Source: Streptomyces tailanensis
Lineage (GTDB): Bacteria > Actinomycetota > Actinomycetes > Streptomycetales > Streptomycetaceae
Direction: 5' to 3'
NCBI RefSeq assembly: GCF_008386495.1
Contig: NZ_VTHJ01000054.1
Location: forward strand, 1-64,000
DNA: 64,000 nt
Below the pieces are notes generated by a model. It had not been told where the DNA came from. It worked only from the letters and a program-made list of their open reading frames with translations, and made no database searches. The position numbers were made by a program, and so were the translations under genes. The number at the start of each line of letters is the position of its first letter. The first letter of the stretch is position 1. Positions 42,452-50,854 of the stretch are shown one piece after another.

Positions 42452-42945
42452 GTGTGTTTCCCCCTGGAGCCCGCCCGGGCATGGGCGGCATCGCGCTCGC
42501 GGCCCCGTCGTCCGGTCGGGGCTGTGCGCGGGCACGGCGATATGCGTGGCCGTAATTGCGAATGAATTGATGCAGCGGAAATCGACCGGCCGGGAAAGCA
42601 CGGAATAGAGATACGCGCGCAGGCGCATCCCGCCAGGAAATCCCAGTCGGACGACGGAAAGCCTAAGTGACACGCATCACAAAACTTGTGAAGCGCGCCG
42701 TACAACCAAACAGCTACTCACCGACCAGGATCCCCCCTGGTCACAGCCCCACTCCCCCACTTCCCCGGACGGAACGCCGAGGGCAACAAAAAGTGAACCG
42801 AGAATATAGCTCTCACAAAGGAAAGCCAAAGAACAATATCAGCCACTCCCGCACCAGGAGTCGCCAAGAGGGGTCAAGAGAGGTCAAGAAGGCGTTCCAG
42901 AGGTCGGAATATCAGACTCCGTTTAGCGGCGGCCTTTCGAGTGAC
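42452..42945. promoter_or_regulatory. Long AT-richer region upstream of the glycosyltransferase
   Basis: The 494-bp region separates the paaX stop from the glycosyltransferase start. A CRP-like palindrome AGTGA-N6-TCACA lies at 42666-42681. TCACAA-AAC-TTGTGA (42677-42691) overlaps it. Farther up it holds GGTCAAGAGAGGTCAAGAAG (42874-42893). Composition is lower in GC than the flanks. An ORF on the plus strand here looks spurious. Confidence 0.5.
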
Positions 42946-43959
42946 TCACGGCCGGAGCGGTGTGGTCTCCAGAACCTCCGCCGCCATCCGCCCCGCCGGT
43001 CCGGCCGTCTCCTCCGCGATACGGCGGAACGTCTCCTGGGCCTGGCGCGCGGGCCACTCCGTCGGCAGGTGCTGTACGGGGAGGCGGGGGTCGGTGCGGA
43101 TGATGCGCAGCCATTCGGCGACCAGGCGCAGTCGGGTGGCGATGGGGTCGGCGGAGGCTAGGGGGTGGTGTGAAGGTCCCGTGCGGTGCCCGCGGTGTTC
43201 GGTGCGTGCCCTCGGCGTGCCGGACGAAGGCCCTTGATGGGGGTCCCCCCGCTCGAGCGAAGCCGAGAGTGGGGGAGCGTGCCGGGCGCCGGGGGTGCTG
43301 TGCGGGACCTTCACACCACCCCCTAGGGTCGCGGTGGTCCAGCGCTTGTCGAAGGCGACGTAGCGGGCGGCGAGGGCCTCCAGGTCCCAGCTCTCGCGGA
43401 TCATCAGGCCGATGTCGGTGAACTCGTCGGCGCGCGCGTGGAACACCTTCACGTGGGCGTCGAGCCCCAGTTCCGAGACGATCTCCCGGACGTCCACCCG
43501 CCCCGGTGCGATCCACAGCCCGCTGTACAGCGCCCCGAACCCGGACCAGGTGAGCCGGGAGCGCAGATCGTGCCGTTGCCGCTGCCAGGACTCGGGGAGC
43601 GAGAAGCCGAGGAGGGTCCAGGTGCCGTCCCAGTCCTCGTTGACCGCGCCGATGCTCCAGATACGCCGGCCGCCGTCGCGCAGGATGTCGGACGCGTGCG
43701 GGGTGAGCCCGAAGTACATCTTCCGTCCCTCGCGCTGGCGCCGCAGCAGCCCCCGGTTCACCATCCGGGTCAGCGTCGACCGCACCGCCTGCTCCCCCGT
43801 GCCGACCCGCCCGAGCACATCGATGATGCTCCCCGAGTAGACCCCCAGGTCGCCCTCCCCCCGGTCCAGCACGTGGTTGCCGAAGAAGGAGAGCACGAGT
43901 GACTGCGGCCGCGGCTGCGGCGCGTCCACGGCGTCGACGTCCAGGATCTGGTCCTCCAC
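42946..43959 (-). CDS. PaaX-family transcriptional regulator with in-frame element insertion
   Basis: A 337-aa protein. The N-terminal winged helix is QSLVLSFFGNHVLDRGEGDL, VYSGSIIDVLGRVGTGEQAV, RSTLTRMVNRGLLRRQREGR. The PaaX central domain includes WTLLGFSLPESWQRQRHDLR, and the C-terminal part is ATRLRLVAEWLRIIRTDPRL plus PVQHLPTEWPA. Residues 213-267 (GGGVKVPHS... to HHPL) come from an inserted 163-bp element plus duplicated TA. Without it the protein would be 282 aa, a normal PaaX length. GTG 43959 chosen. Paralogues repress phenylacetate catabolism; target here unknown. Activity may be impaired. Confidence 0.82.
   Translation of the reverse strand: MEDQILDVDAVDAPQPRPQSLVLSFFGNHVLDRGEGDLGVYSGSIIDVLGRVGTGEQAVRSTLTRMVNRGLLRRQREGRKMYFGLTPHASDILRDGGRRIWSIGAVNEDWDGTWTLLGFSLPESWQRQRHDLRSRLTWSGFGALYSGLWIAPGRVDVREIVSELGLDAHVKVFHARADEFTDIGLMIRESWDLEALAARYVAFDKRWTTATLGGGVKVPHSTPGARHAPPLSASLERGDPHQGPSSGTPRARTEHRGHRTGPSHHPLASADPIATRLRLVAEWLRIIRTDPRLPVQHLPTEWPARQAQETFRRIAEETAGPAGRMAAEVLETTPLRP
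43161..43323. mobile_element. MITE-like terminal-inverted-repeat element, copy 2 (inside paaX)
   Basis: The element starts GGGGGTGGTGTGAAGGTCCC at 43161 and ends with its exact inverse at 43323, a terminal repeat of at least 21 bp. It is flanked by TA on both sides inside a CTAG context (43158-43161 and 43323-43326). A 41-bp module A lies at 43237-43277. No transposase ORF is present. TA duplication at CTAG is typical of IS630/Tc1-type transposition. Confidence 0.82.
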
Positions 43960-43984
43960 AGCGGTAAGAGTACGTACGACGGGG

Positions 43985-44100
43985 CGCCCCGCGCCCCGTA
44001 AGGGGCCCGGGGCGGTGCCGATATGCGGCTCCGCCGCGATGGGGGTCCCCCCGCTCGAGCGAAGCCGAGAGTGGGGGAGCGACAAGCCCCCGCGCGCCCG
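43985..44100. repeat. Intergenic repeat B, copy 5, with nested module A
   Basis: Repeat B (CCCCGTAAGGGGCCCGGGG hairpin, GCCGATATGCGGCTCCGCCG) is interrupted by the 41-bp module A at 44039-44079 and continues with GACAAGCCCCCGCGCGCCCG. It lies between paaX and the MFS gene, which both point left. Confidence 0.82.
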
Positions 44101-44112
44101 TAGCCGACCGCC

Positions 44113-45489
44113 TTACAAGCCCACCCCTTCCTTGGTGGCAACCCCCTCCCGAAGGACCCCGTCCCCCAACGAGTCCCGATGCGTCTCCCGTACGAACCAC
44201 ACGGTCACCGCGGTGATCGCCGCACCTCCGCACACCAGCAGCGAGATCGGCGTACTGGACCCCCCGTTGGCAGCCACCAGGCTCCCGGCGATCATCGGCG
44301 AGAACCCCGCACCGATCAGCGTGGCGAGCTGATACCCCAGCGAGGCCCCGGTGTAGCGAACCTTCGTGCCGAACATCTCGGTGAGCAGCGCGCCCAGCGG
44401 CCCGTACATCACGGACTGGGCGATGCCGTGGCCCAGGACGACCGCGAGGATGAGCAGCCCGGGCGACTTGGAGTCGACCAGGGCGAGGACGGGGAAGGCG
44501 AGCGCGGCGGAGGCGAGGGCTCCGCCGAGGACGACGGGGCGGCGGCCGATGCGGTCGGAGAGGGCGGACGCGCAGGGCAGGACGACGAGGGCGACGGACG
44601 CGGAGACGGTGAGCGCGGTGAGGACCTGCGGCCGGGGGTAGCCGATGCCGGTGGCGTACGCGATGAGGTAACTGGTCAGCAGGGACTGCGCGGTGAAGGC
44701 GCCGATGCCGACGCAGGCGGCGAGGGCGAGGGCGCGCGGCCGGCGCAGTACGTCGACGAGCGGCATCCTTGCCTCGGCCCGGTCCCGCTTGACCTTGGCG
44801 AACAGGGGGCTCTCGACGACCTTCAGCCGGACGAACAGCCCGACGCCGAGCAGTACGACGCTGAGCAGGAACGGCACGCGCCAGCCCCACGCCGCGAACT
44901 CGTCCCTGGGCATGGCGACGACGAGGGTGACGACGACCGAGGAGAGCAGGGAGCCGAGCGGCGCTCCCATCTGCGTGAAGCTGGACCACAGTCCGCGCCG
45001 CTTCTCCCCGGCGTGCTCGACGACCATGAGCGTGGCGCCGCCCCACTCACCGCCGATGGCGATGCCCTGGAGCACGCGCAGGGTGATCAGCAGGACGGGC
45101 GCCCACACACCGATGGTGTCGTAGGTGGGCAGCAGCCCGATGAGAAAGCTGGCGCCACCCATCAGGCCCATGGTCAGCAACAGCATCGACTTCCGCCCGA
45201 GCCGGTCGCCGAAGTGACCGAAGATCACGCCGCCGAGGGGGCGGGCGACGTAACCGGCGGCGAAGGTTCCGAACGCTGCGATGGTGCCGACGGCCGGGTC
45301 GGCGCCCGGGAAGAAGAGTTCACCGAAGACGAGCGCGGCGACCGTGCCGTAGACGAGGAAGTCGTAGAACTCGACGGCCGTGCCGAGCAGCCCGGAGAGC
45401 GCTACACGACGCAACTGCCGTGTGCGCGCGGCCTGTTCGGCCTGCTCGGCGGGGTTGGGGAGTGCGGCCGGGGAGGGGGACGGGGGCAT
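44113..45489 (-). CDS. MFS transporter, metabolite:H+ symporter type
   Basis: A 458-aa protein with about 12 membrane segments. The MFS signatures are GHFGDRLGRKSMLLLTMGLM and SDRIGRRPVVLGG. AVEFYDFLVYGTVAALVFGE and the RVLQGIAIGGEWGGATLMVV block are typical of the MHS subfamily (shikimate, proline/betaine, alpha-ketoglutarate porters). Substrate unknown. ATG 45489 follows GGAG at a distance. Downstream of tam and glyoxalase-like genes on the same strand. Confidence 0.9.
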   Translation of the reverse strand: MPPSPSPAALPNPAEQAEQAARTRQLRRVALSGLLGTAVEFYDFLVYGTVAALVFGELFFPGADPAVGTIAAFGTFAAGYVARPLGGVIFGHFGDRLGRKSMLLLTMGLMGGASFLIGLLPTYDTIGVWAPVLLITLRVLQGIAIGGEWGGATLMVVEHAGEKRRGLWSSFTQMGAPLGSLLSSVVVTLVVAMPRDEFAAWGWRVPFLLSVVLLGVGLFVRLKVVESPLFAKVKRDRAEARMPLVDVLRRPRALALAACVGIGAFTAQSLLTSYLIAYATGIGYPRPQVLTALTVSASVALVVLPCASALSDRIGRRPVVLGGALASAALAFPVLALVDSKSPGLLILAVVLGHGIAQSVMYGPLGALLTEMFGTKVRYTGASLGYQLATLIGAGFSPMIAGSLVAANGGSSTPISLLVCGGAAITAVTVWFVRETHRDSLGDGVLREGVATKEGVGL

Positions 45490-45589
45490 GCGGGTCTCCC
45501 TGGAGCGATGGGGGAACGAGGGAGTGACACCGCGAAGGTAGGCGTACCTCTATCCGCCGTCAAGATTCTGCACAACCTCGATTCCGGAC

Positions 45590-45637
45590 GCCGGCCCGGA
45601 CTCAGCCCGGCTCACCCCGGCTCGCCCCAACCCCGGC
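45590..45637. repeat. Short CCCGGCTCA tandem repeats
   Basis: Between the MFS start and the glyoxalase-like stop, CCCGGCTCA/CCCCGGCTCG blocks repeat about five times (45595-45650), partly covering the 3' end of the glyoxalase gene. Probably local slippage. Confidence 0.5.
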
Positions 45638-45997
45638 TCAGCCCGGCTCCAGGAACTCCAGCCGGTTCCCCACGGGATCCTCGGAGTAGAAACGTCGGCA
45701 TCCCGGAAGCCCGTCGTCCCAGGTCACGGCCGCCCCACACCCGGCGAGCCGGGCGGCGTACGCCTCGATCCCCCGCACCCGCAGCCCCGGATGGGCCTTC
45801 TTCGCGGGCCGGAAGCCCTCCTCGATCCCGAGGTGCAGAACGGCCTCCCCCGCCCGGAACCAGCAACCGCCCCGCGCGGCGAGTGCCGGCGGCTTGGGGA
45901 TCTCGACCATCCCGAGAACGTCCACGTAGTACGTCCGCAACCGCCCCTCCGACCCCGGCGGGGCGGCGAGCTGGGCGTGGTCGAGTGCGGCGATCAC
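45638..45997 (-). CDS. Glyoxalase/bleomycin-resistance (VOC) family protein
   Basis: A 119-aa small VOC-fold protein. ALDHAQLAAPPGSEGRLRTY, FRAGEAVLHLGIEEGFRPAK and FYSEDPVGNRLEFLEPG match the family, with His6 and the C-terminal Glu as possible metal ligands. GTG 45997 overlaps the tam stop by four bases. Substrate unknown; may be a lyase or binding protein. Confidence 0.87.
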   Translation of the reverse strand: MIAALDHAQLAAPPGSEGRLRTYYVDVLGMVEIPKPPALAARGGCWFRAGEAVLHLGIEEGFRPAKKAHPGLRVRGIEAYAARLAGCGAAVTWDDGLPGCRRFYSEDPVGNRLEFLEPG

Positions 45998-46809
45998 CGG
46001 TTCGCCCCCGGCTTGCGGGCGACGACGAAGATGCGGCGGAACGGGAACGGGGTGCCGTGGGTGGTGGGCGGGTAGGCCTCGCGCAGTGCGGCCCGGTAGT
46101 CGGCGACGAACGGGTCGGCGTCCGGGCCGAGTTCGGCGAGGACAGGGCGCAGACCGGTGCCCTTCACCCAGTCGAGGACCGGGTCCTCGCCCTGGAGGAG
46201 ATGGATGTACGTCGTCTCCCAGGCGTCCACCTCGCAGCCGAGATCGGCGAGGGCGGCGAGGTAGGCGGCGGGTGTGTGGATCGCGTCGCCGTGGCGGAGG
46301 GTGCCGTCGAGGCGGTCCTTCCAGCGGTCGGAATGGGCGAGTTCGCGCATGAGGCGGTGGCTGGGCGAGTCGAAGTTGCCGGGGACCTGGAAGGCGAACG
46401 TTCCGCCGGCGGCCAGCGCGTCCACCCAGGCACCGAACCGGTCGACGTGCCCCGGGACCCACTGGAGGGTGGCGTTGCTGATGATCAGGTCGTACGGCTC
46501 CGAGGGCGCCCAGGTGCGGACGTCGGCCGGGGCGAAGTCGATCCGGCCGCCGCCCGGTGTGGGCCCCTCGTGATCCGCGTGGGCCTTGTCGAGCATCTCG
46601 GGCGAGTTGTCGTACCCGGTGATGTGCGCGCCGGGCCAGCGGTCGGCGAGCAGCCGGGTGACGTTGCCGGGGCCGCAGCCGAGGTCGGCGATCCGGGGGC
46701 GCTCCACGGGCGGGTCGGGCACGCGGGCGAGCAGGTCGACGAAGGCGCGGGCACGGTGGCCGGCGTGACGCAGGTACTGCTGGGGGTCCCAGGCGGGGCT
46801 GACGGACAT
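45994..46809 (-). CDS. tam: Trans-aconitate 2-methyltransferase
   Basis: A 271-aa SAM-dependent enzyme that methylates trans-aconitate, removing an aconitase inhibitor. Motifs are RIADLGCGPGNVTRLLADRW, DNSPEMLDKA, YDLIISNATLQWVPGHVDRF and FAFQVPGNFDSPSHRLMREL, close to E. coli Tam. ATG 46809 follows GGAG. Cotranslated with the VOC gene. Divergent from a marR gene over a region with phased boxes. Confidence 0.92.
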   Translation of the reverse strand: MSVSPAWDPQQYLRHAGHRARAFVDLLARVPDPPVERPRIADLGCGPGNVTRLLADRWPGAHITGYDNSPEMLDKAHADHEGPTPGGGRIDFAPADVRTWAPSEPYDLIISNATLQWVPGHVDRFGAWVDALAAGGTFAFQVPGNFDSPSHRLMRELAHSDRWKDRLDGTLRHGDAIHTPAAYLAALADLGCEVDAWETTYIHLLQGEDPVLDWVKGTGLRPVLAELGPDADPFVADYRAALREAYPPTTHGTPFPFRRIFVVARKPGANR

Positions 46810-46893
46810 GACTGACTCCCGCTCCTCATTTCTCGACAACTCCTCCGGTCTCAACAACTCCTCCGGATGCCCCCACTGTCGTAGCCACATACC

Positions 46894-46933
46894 TCGATGT
46901 CAAGAGACTTGATGTCAAGAGACTTCACATCGA
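46894..46933. promoter_or_regulatory. Three 15-bp-phased boxes between tam and marR
   Basis: TCGATGTCAA (46894-46903), the palindrome TTGATGTCAA (46909-46918) and TTCACATCGA (46924-46933) are spaced exactly 15 bp. The first two are part of a 15-bp tandem repeat GATGTCAAGAGACTT. This is the form of a MarR-family multi-site operator. The MarR protein encoded downstream is the natural candidate. Confidence 0.6.
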
Positions 46934-46955
46934 CACAACCACTACACTGATCGTC

Positions 46956-47453
46956 ATGGAGGACGAGGTCGATCGGCTGGTCGCAGCGTGGCGCCGGGAG
47001 CGCCCCGACCTCGACGTGGAGCCGCTGGAAGTACTCAGCCGGGTGAGCAGGCTGGCCCGGCATCTGGACCGTGCGCGCAGGCTGGCGTTCGCCGAGCACC
47101 AGCTGGAGCCGTGGGAGTTCGACGTGCTGACGGCGCTGAGGCGCGCCGGGAACCCGTATCAGCTCTCCCCGGGGCAGTTGCTCACGCAGACGCTGGTGAC
47201 CTCGGGCACGATGACGAACCGTATCGACCGGCTGGCGAAGAAGGGCCTGGTGGAGCGGTTGCCCGACCCGTCGGACCGGCGGGGCGTGCTCGTCCGGCTG
47301 ACGGAGGAGGGCCGGGACCGGGCGGACCAGGCGCTCGCCGGGCTCCTCGACCAGGAACGGGCGATCCTGGGCGAGCTGTCCAGCGCGCAGCGAGGTGAAC
47401 TCGCGGGCCTGCTACGCCAGTTGACCGCCCCGTTCGACAACATCCCCGGCTAG
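46956..47453 (+). CDS. MarR-family transcriptional regulator
   Basis: A 165-aa winged-helix regulator. EPWEFDVLTALRRAGNPYQL, LLTQTLVTSGTMTNRIDRLA and KKGLVERLPDPSDRRGVLVR are the classic MarR block, including the DxRR wing. ATG 46956. It is divergent from tam and is probably its repressor. Its 3' end overlaps the convergent LuxR-type gene by 42 bp. Confidence 0.93.
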   Translation: MEDEVDRLVAAWRRERPDLDVEPLEVLSRVSRLARHLDRARRLAFAEHQLEPWEFDVLTALRRAGNPYQLSPGQLLTQTLVTSGTMTNRIDRLAKKGLVERLPDPSDRRGVLVRLTEEGRDRADQALAGLLDQERAILGELSSAQRGELAGLLRQLTAPFDNIPG

Positions 47454-48209
47454 GTCGACGGGCCCGACCCCGGCGCGGCGCGCGAGCGCGACGGCGGCGA
47501 GGGTGGAGTGCACGCCGAGCTTCCCGAGGACGTTCTGCATATGCGTGCGGACGGTGTGGGGCGAGAGGAACAGGCGCTCGGCGACGGCCTTGCGCCCCAG
47601 CCCCGCGACCATGCACCGAAGCACTTCCCGCTCACGTGGAGTGAGGGACTCAACCAGCCGCTCACTCTCCGTGCGGTGCTTGCGGGCGGCCGTCAACTCC
47701 CGCAGTACGCCGGTGAGAAGCGCGGGCGGCAGATGCGTCTCGTCCCGCAGGACACCGCGGATCACGGTGAGCAGCCGCGACAGCGAACAGTCCTTGGCGA
47801 CCCATCCCGAGGCACCGGCCTGGAGCGCGAGGGCGGCCCGGCGCGGATCGTCCTTCTCCGCGAGGACGACGATCCGTACGCTCGGCTGCCCCGAGCGCAC
47901 GCCCGCGACGAGCGATATGCCGTCGACGAGCCCGTCGTCCCCGCCTTCCTGCCCCGGCACGGCGGCGACAGGCGCGGGTACGGGTACGGCGGCCGGACGC
48001 GCGCCGGGGGCGTGGCCCCCGAGGTCGGCGTCGACCAGCAGTACGTCGTACTTGCGGCCCTCCGCCGCCGCGCGTTCCAGGCAGCGCAGCGCGGCGGGGC
48101 CGCTGCCGGCCGCGGACACGTCGACGTCGGGCTCGGCGGCGAGGGCCGCGGCGAGCGACTCGGCGAAGATGCGGTGGTCGTCGACGACCAGGACTCGGAT
48201 GCGTACCAC
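47412..48209 (-). CDS. LuxR/NarL-type response regulator with extended receiver
   Basis: A 265-aa regulator. RIRVLVVDDHRIFAESLAAA and the phospho-Asp stretch KYDVLLVDADLGG are present, then a Pro/Ala-rich insertion of about 35 residues (ARPAAVPVPAPVAAVPGQEG) before RIVVLAEKDDPR. The HTH is ESLTPREREVLRCMVAGLGR plus KAVAERLFLSPHTVRTHMQN. GTG 48209 follows GGGGG. No kinase is next to it, so it may be an orphan. Confidence 0.88.
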   Translation of the reverse strand: MVRIRVLVVDDHRIFAESLAAALAAEPDVDVSAAGSGPAALRCLERAAAEGRKYDVLLVDADLGGHAPGARPAAVPVPAPVAAVPGQEGGDDGLVDGISLVAGVRSGQPSVRIVVLAEKDDPRRAALALQAGASGWVAKDCSLSRLLTVIRGVLRDETHLPPALLTGVLRELTAARKHRTESERLVESLTPREREVLRCMVAGLGRKAVAERLFLSPHTVRTHMQNVLGKLGVHSTLAAVALARRAGVGPVDLAGDVVERGGQLA

Positions 48210-48472
48210 TGATACCCCCACTGGTCGGGGGACGACCGGCGCGGGTACGCCGCCCGGAGCGCTCCCCGGTTTACACCTGGGACGGGGTTGCCGCAGCCGC
48301 ACGGCCGCCGCCGTGCTGGATCTGCTACCCCCACTCCGGGCGCCGTACCCGACTGTCTCGCCCCCTGATCAGCACCGGCCCCCACCGGTGCTGTTCATCA
48401 GAGTACGGCCGGGGGGCGGGAGCGGAAGCCCATTTGCAGAACTGGTTGGCCGGCGCGTTTATGGTGTGCCTC

Positions 48473-48916
48473 ATGTTTCGTATGGAGACAGAAGTCGACA
48501 GAGAACGAAGCCAATTGCTGCGTTCCCGACTCCGCGCCACAAACACGGCGGCCTCCCCCGTCCTCCGCGCCCTCCGCGGCACCCCCGACGAACGCGAACT
48601 CCCCCTCCACGTCTGGGCCTTGGACGAGTCGGGCGCGTTGGCGGGTGGCCTGGTAGGCCACACCTGGGCGACCTGGCTCCACGTGACGTACCTGTGGATC
48701 GACGAACCCCGCCGGGGCGCGGGACTGGGCTCCCGGCTGCTGTCGAAGGCCGAACACCTGGCCACCACGGAACGCGGCTGCCGCACCGCCCGCCTGGAAA
48801 CCTGGGACTTCCAGGCCCCCGACTTCTACCGACGGCACGGCTACGAGGTGGTGTGCGTGATCCCGGACTATCCGCCGGGGATCACGGAGTACACGTTGAC
48901 TAAGCGGTTGGGGTGA
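48473..48916 (+). CDS. GNAT-family N-acetyltransferase
   Basis: A 147-aa protein. HVTYLWIDEPRRGAGLGSRL is the acetyl-CoA-binding motif, and TARLETWDFQAPDFYRRHGY completes the fold. The start is uncertain among ATGs at 48434, 48461, 48473 and 48482; conserved sequence begins near METEVDRERSQ. Substrate unknown. Confidence 0.85.
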   Translation: MFRMETEVDRERSQLLRSRLRATNTAASPVLRALRGTPDERELPLHVWALDESGALAGGLVGHTWATWLHVTYLWIDEPRRGAGLGSRLLSKAEHLATTERGCRTARLETWDFQAPDFYRRHGYEVVCVIPDYPPGITEYTLTKRLG

Positions 48917-48917
48917 G

Positions 48918-48941
48918 GCGGGGAGCACCGAGACTCCCCGC
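48918..48941. terminator. Stem-loop between GNAT and toxin genes
   Basis: GCGGGGAG (48918-48925) and CTCCCCGC (48934-48941) form a perfect 8-bp stem with an 8-base loop between two convergent genes. A likely bidirectional terminator. Confidence 0.7.
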
Positions 48942-48948
48942 GAGCCGA

Positions 48949-49197
48949 CTACGGTGTACGCCCCAAATGCGTGACAAGGATGCGGATCACGTCGTCGTCG
49001 ATGACGTACAGGACCCGGTATTGGCCGACGCGCAGGCGGCGGGTGCGGGGGCCGTAGGCGGTCGACCCCGCTGGCCGAGGATCATCGGCCAGCTTGTCGA
49101 TGGTGTCCAGGAGCAAGGCGAGGCCGCTCGGGTCCTCCTCCAGGAATCGTGCTGCGGCGTTGAGGGCGTGCGGCTCAAAGGTGATCTCGTAGGTCAC
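48949..49197 (-). CDS. RelE/ParE-family toxin
   Basis: An 82-aa protein. TYEITFEPHALNAAARFLEE, DPRPAGSTAYGPRTRRLRVG and QYRVLYVIDDDVIRILVTHL are typical of RelE/ParE-fold toxins; RelE members cleave mRNA on the ribosome. The GTG start overlaps the antitoxin stop by four bases. Confidence 0.88.
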   Translation of the reverse strand: MTYEITFEPHALNAAARFLEEDPSGLALLLDTIDKLADDPRPAGSTAYGPRTRRLRVGQYRVLYVIDDDVIRILVTHLGRTP

Positions 49198-49448
49198 TGT
49201 GGTTCGAGCCCCAGTCGCTTACGAACCTCCGCCATGGGGATGCCGGGTTCAAGCGTCCCCTCCGCCTTGCGTCGCTCGTAGTCCGCGACCGCGAGGGCGT
49301 CTTCGAGATCCTCTATCACCTGCGGTGAGACGAGGAGCGCGGCCACGTGCCCGTGGTCGGTGAGGGCGATGGTCTCGCGGCCGTGAGCGGCGCGGCGGAC
49401 GAGGTCACCGAGCTGGGAGCGGGCGGCGCTGATCGCGATCTCAGTCAT
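49194..49448 (-). CDS. Phd/YefM-family antitoxin
   Basis: An 84-aa protein. EIAISAARSQLGDLVRRAAH, GRETIALTDHGHVAALLVSP match the Phd DNA-binding and dimerisation domain; the C-terminal half should bind the toxin. It precedes the toxin, and upstream repeats suggest the usual autoregulation. Confidence 0.88.
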   Translation of the reverse strand: MTEIAISAARSQLGDLVRRAAHGRETIALTDHGHVAALLVSPQVIEDLEDALAVADYERRKAEGTLEPGIPMAEVRKRLGLEPQ

Positions 49449-49468
49449 GCGCCGATGATCCCACAGGG

Positions 49469-49515
49469 TTCACCTTGTAGGCCATTCATGCCACAAGATT
49501 CACCCTCCAGGGTGA
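49469..49515. promoter_or_regulatory. Candidate operator of the toxin-antitoxin pair
   Basis: Upstream of the antitoxin lies the palindrome TCACCCT-CC-AGGGTGA (49500-49515). A related GGTTCACCTTGT (from 49478) and GATTCACCCTCC form a direct repeat. Phd-type proteins bind such sites to repress their own gene. Confidence 0.45.
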
Positions 49516-49600
49516 CTACCTTCGCGACGCAACGCTGTCTCCCAGCGGAACAAGGCGACGACGTCAGGGCAATCCCCGATGCCGCCGCCCCCTCAACCGT

Positions 49601-50770
<1,170 letters not shown>

Positions 50771-50854
50771 CCCTTTGTCCCTGACCTTTCGTACTTACCG
50801 AACTGGCTGCGCCAGCAAGTTACCTGGCCCAGCTACGTGGCCCAGTCGGCCCTG

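Noticed and set aside
42667..43161. Plus-strand ORF of 164 codons
   Set aside because: Composition is not gene-like in the first half, no homology is recognised, and the second half is antisense to paaX.
44179..46815. 878-codon plus-strand ORF
   Set aside because: It spans antisense of the MFS, glyoxalase-like and tam genes, all with recognisable motifs on the minus strand.
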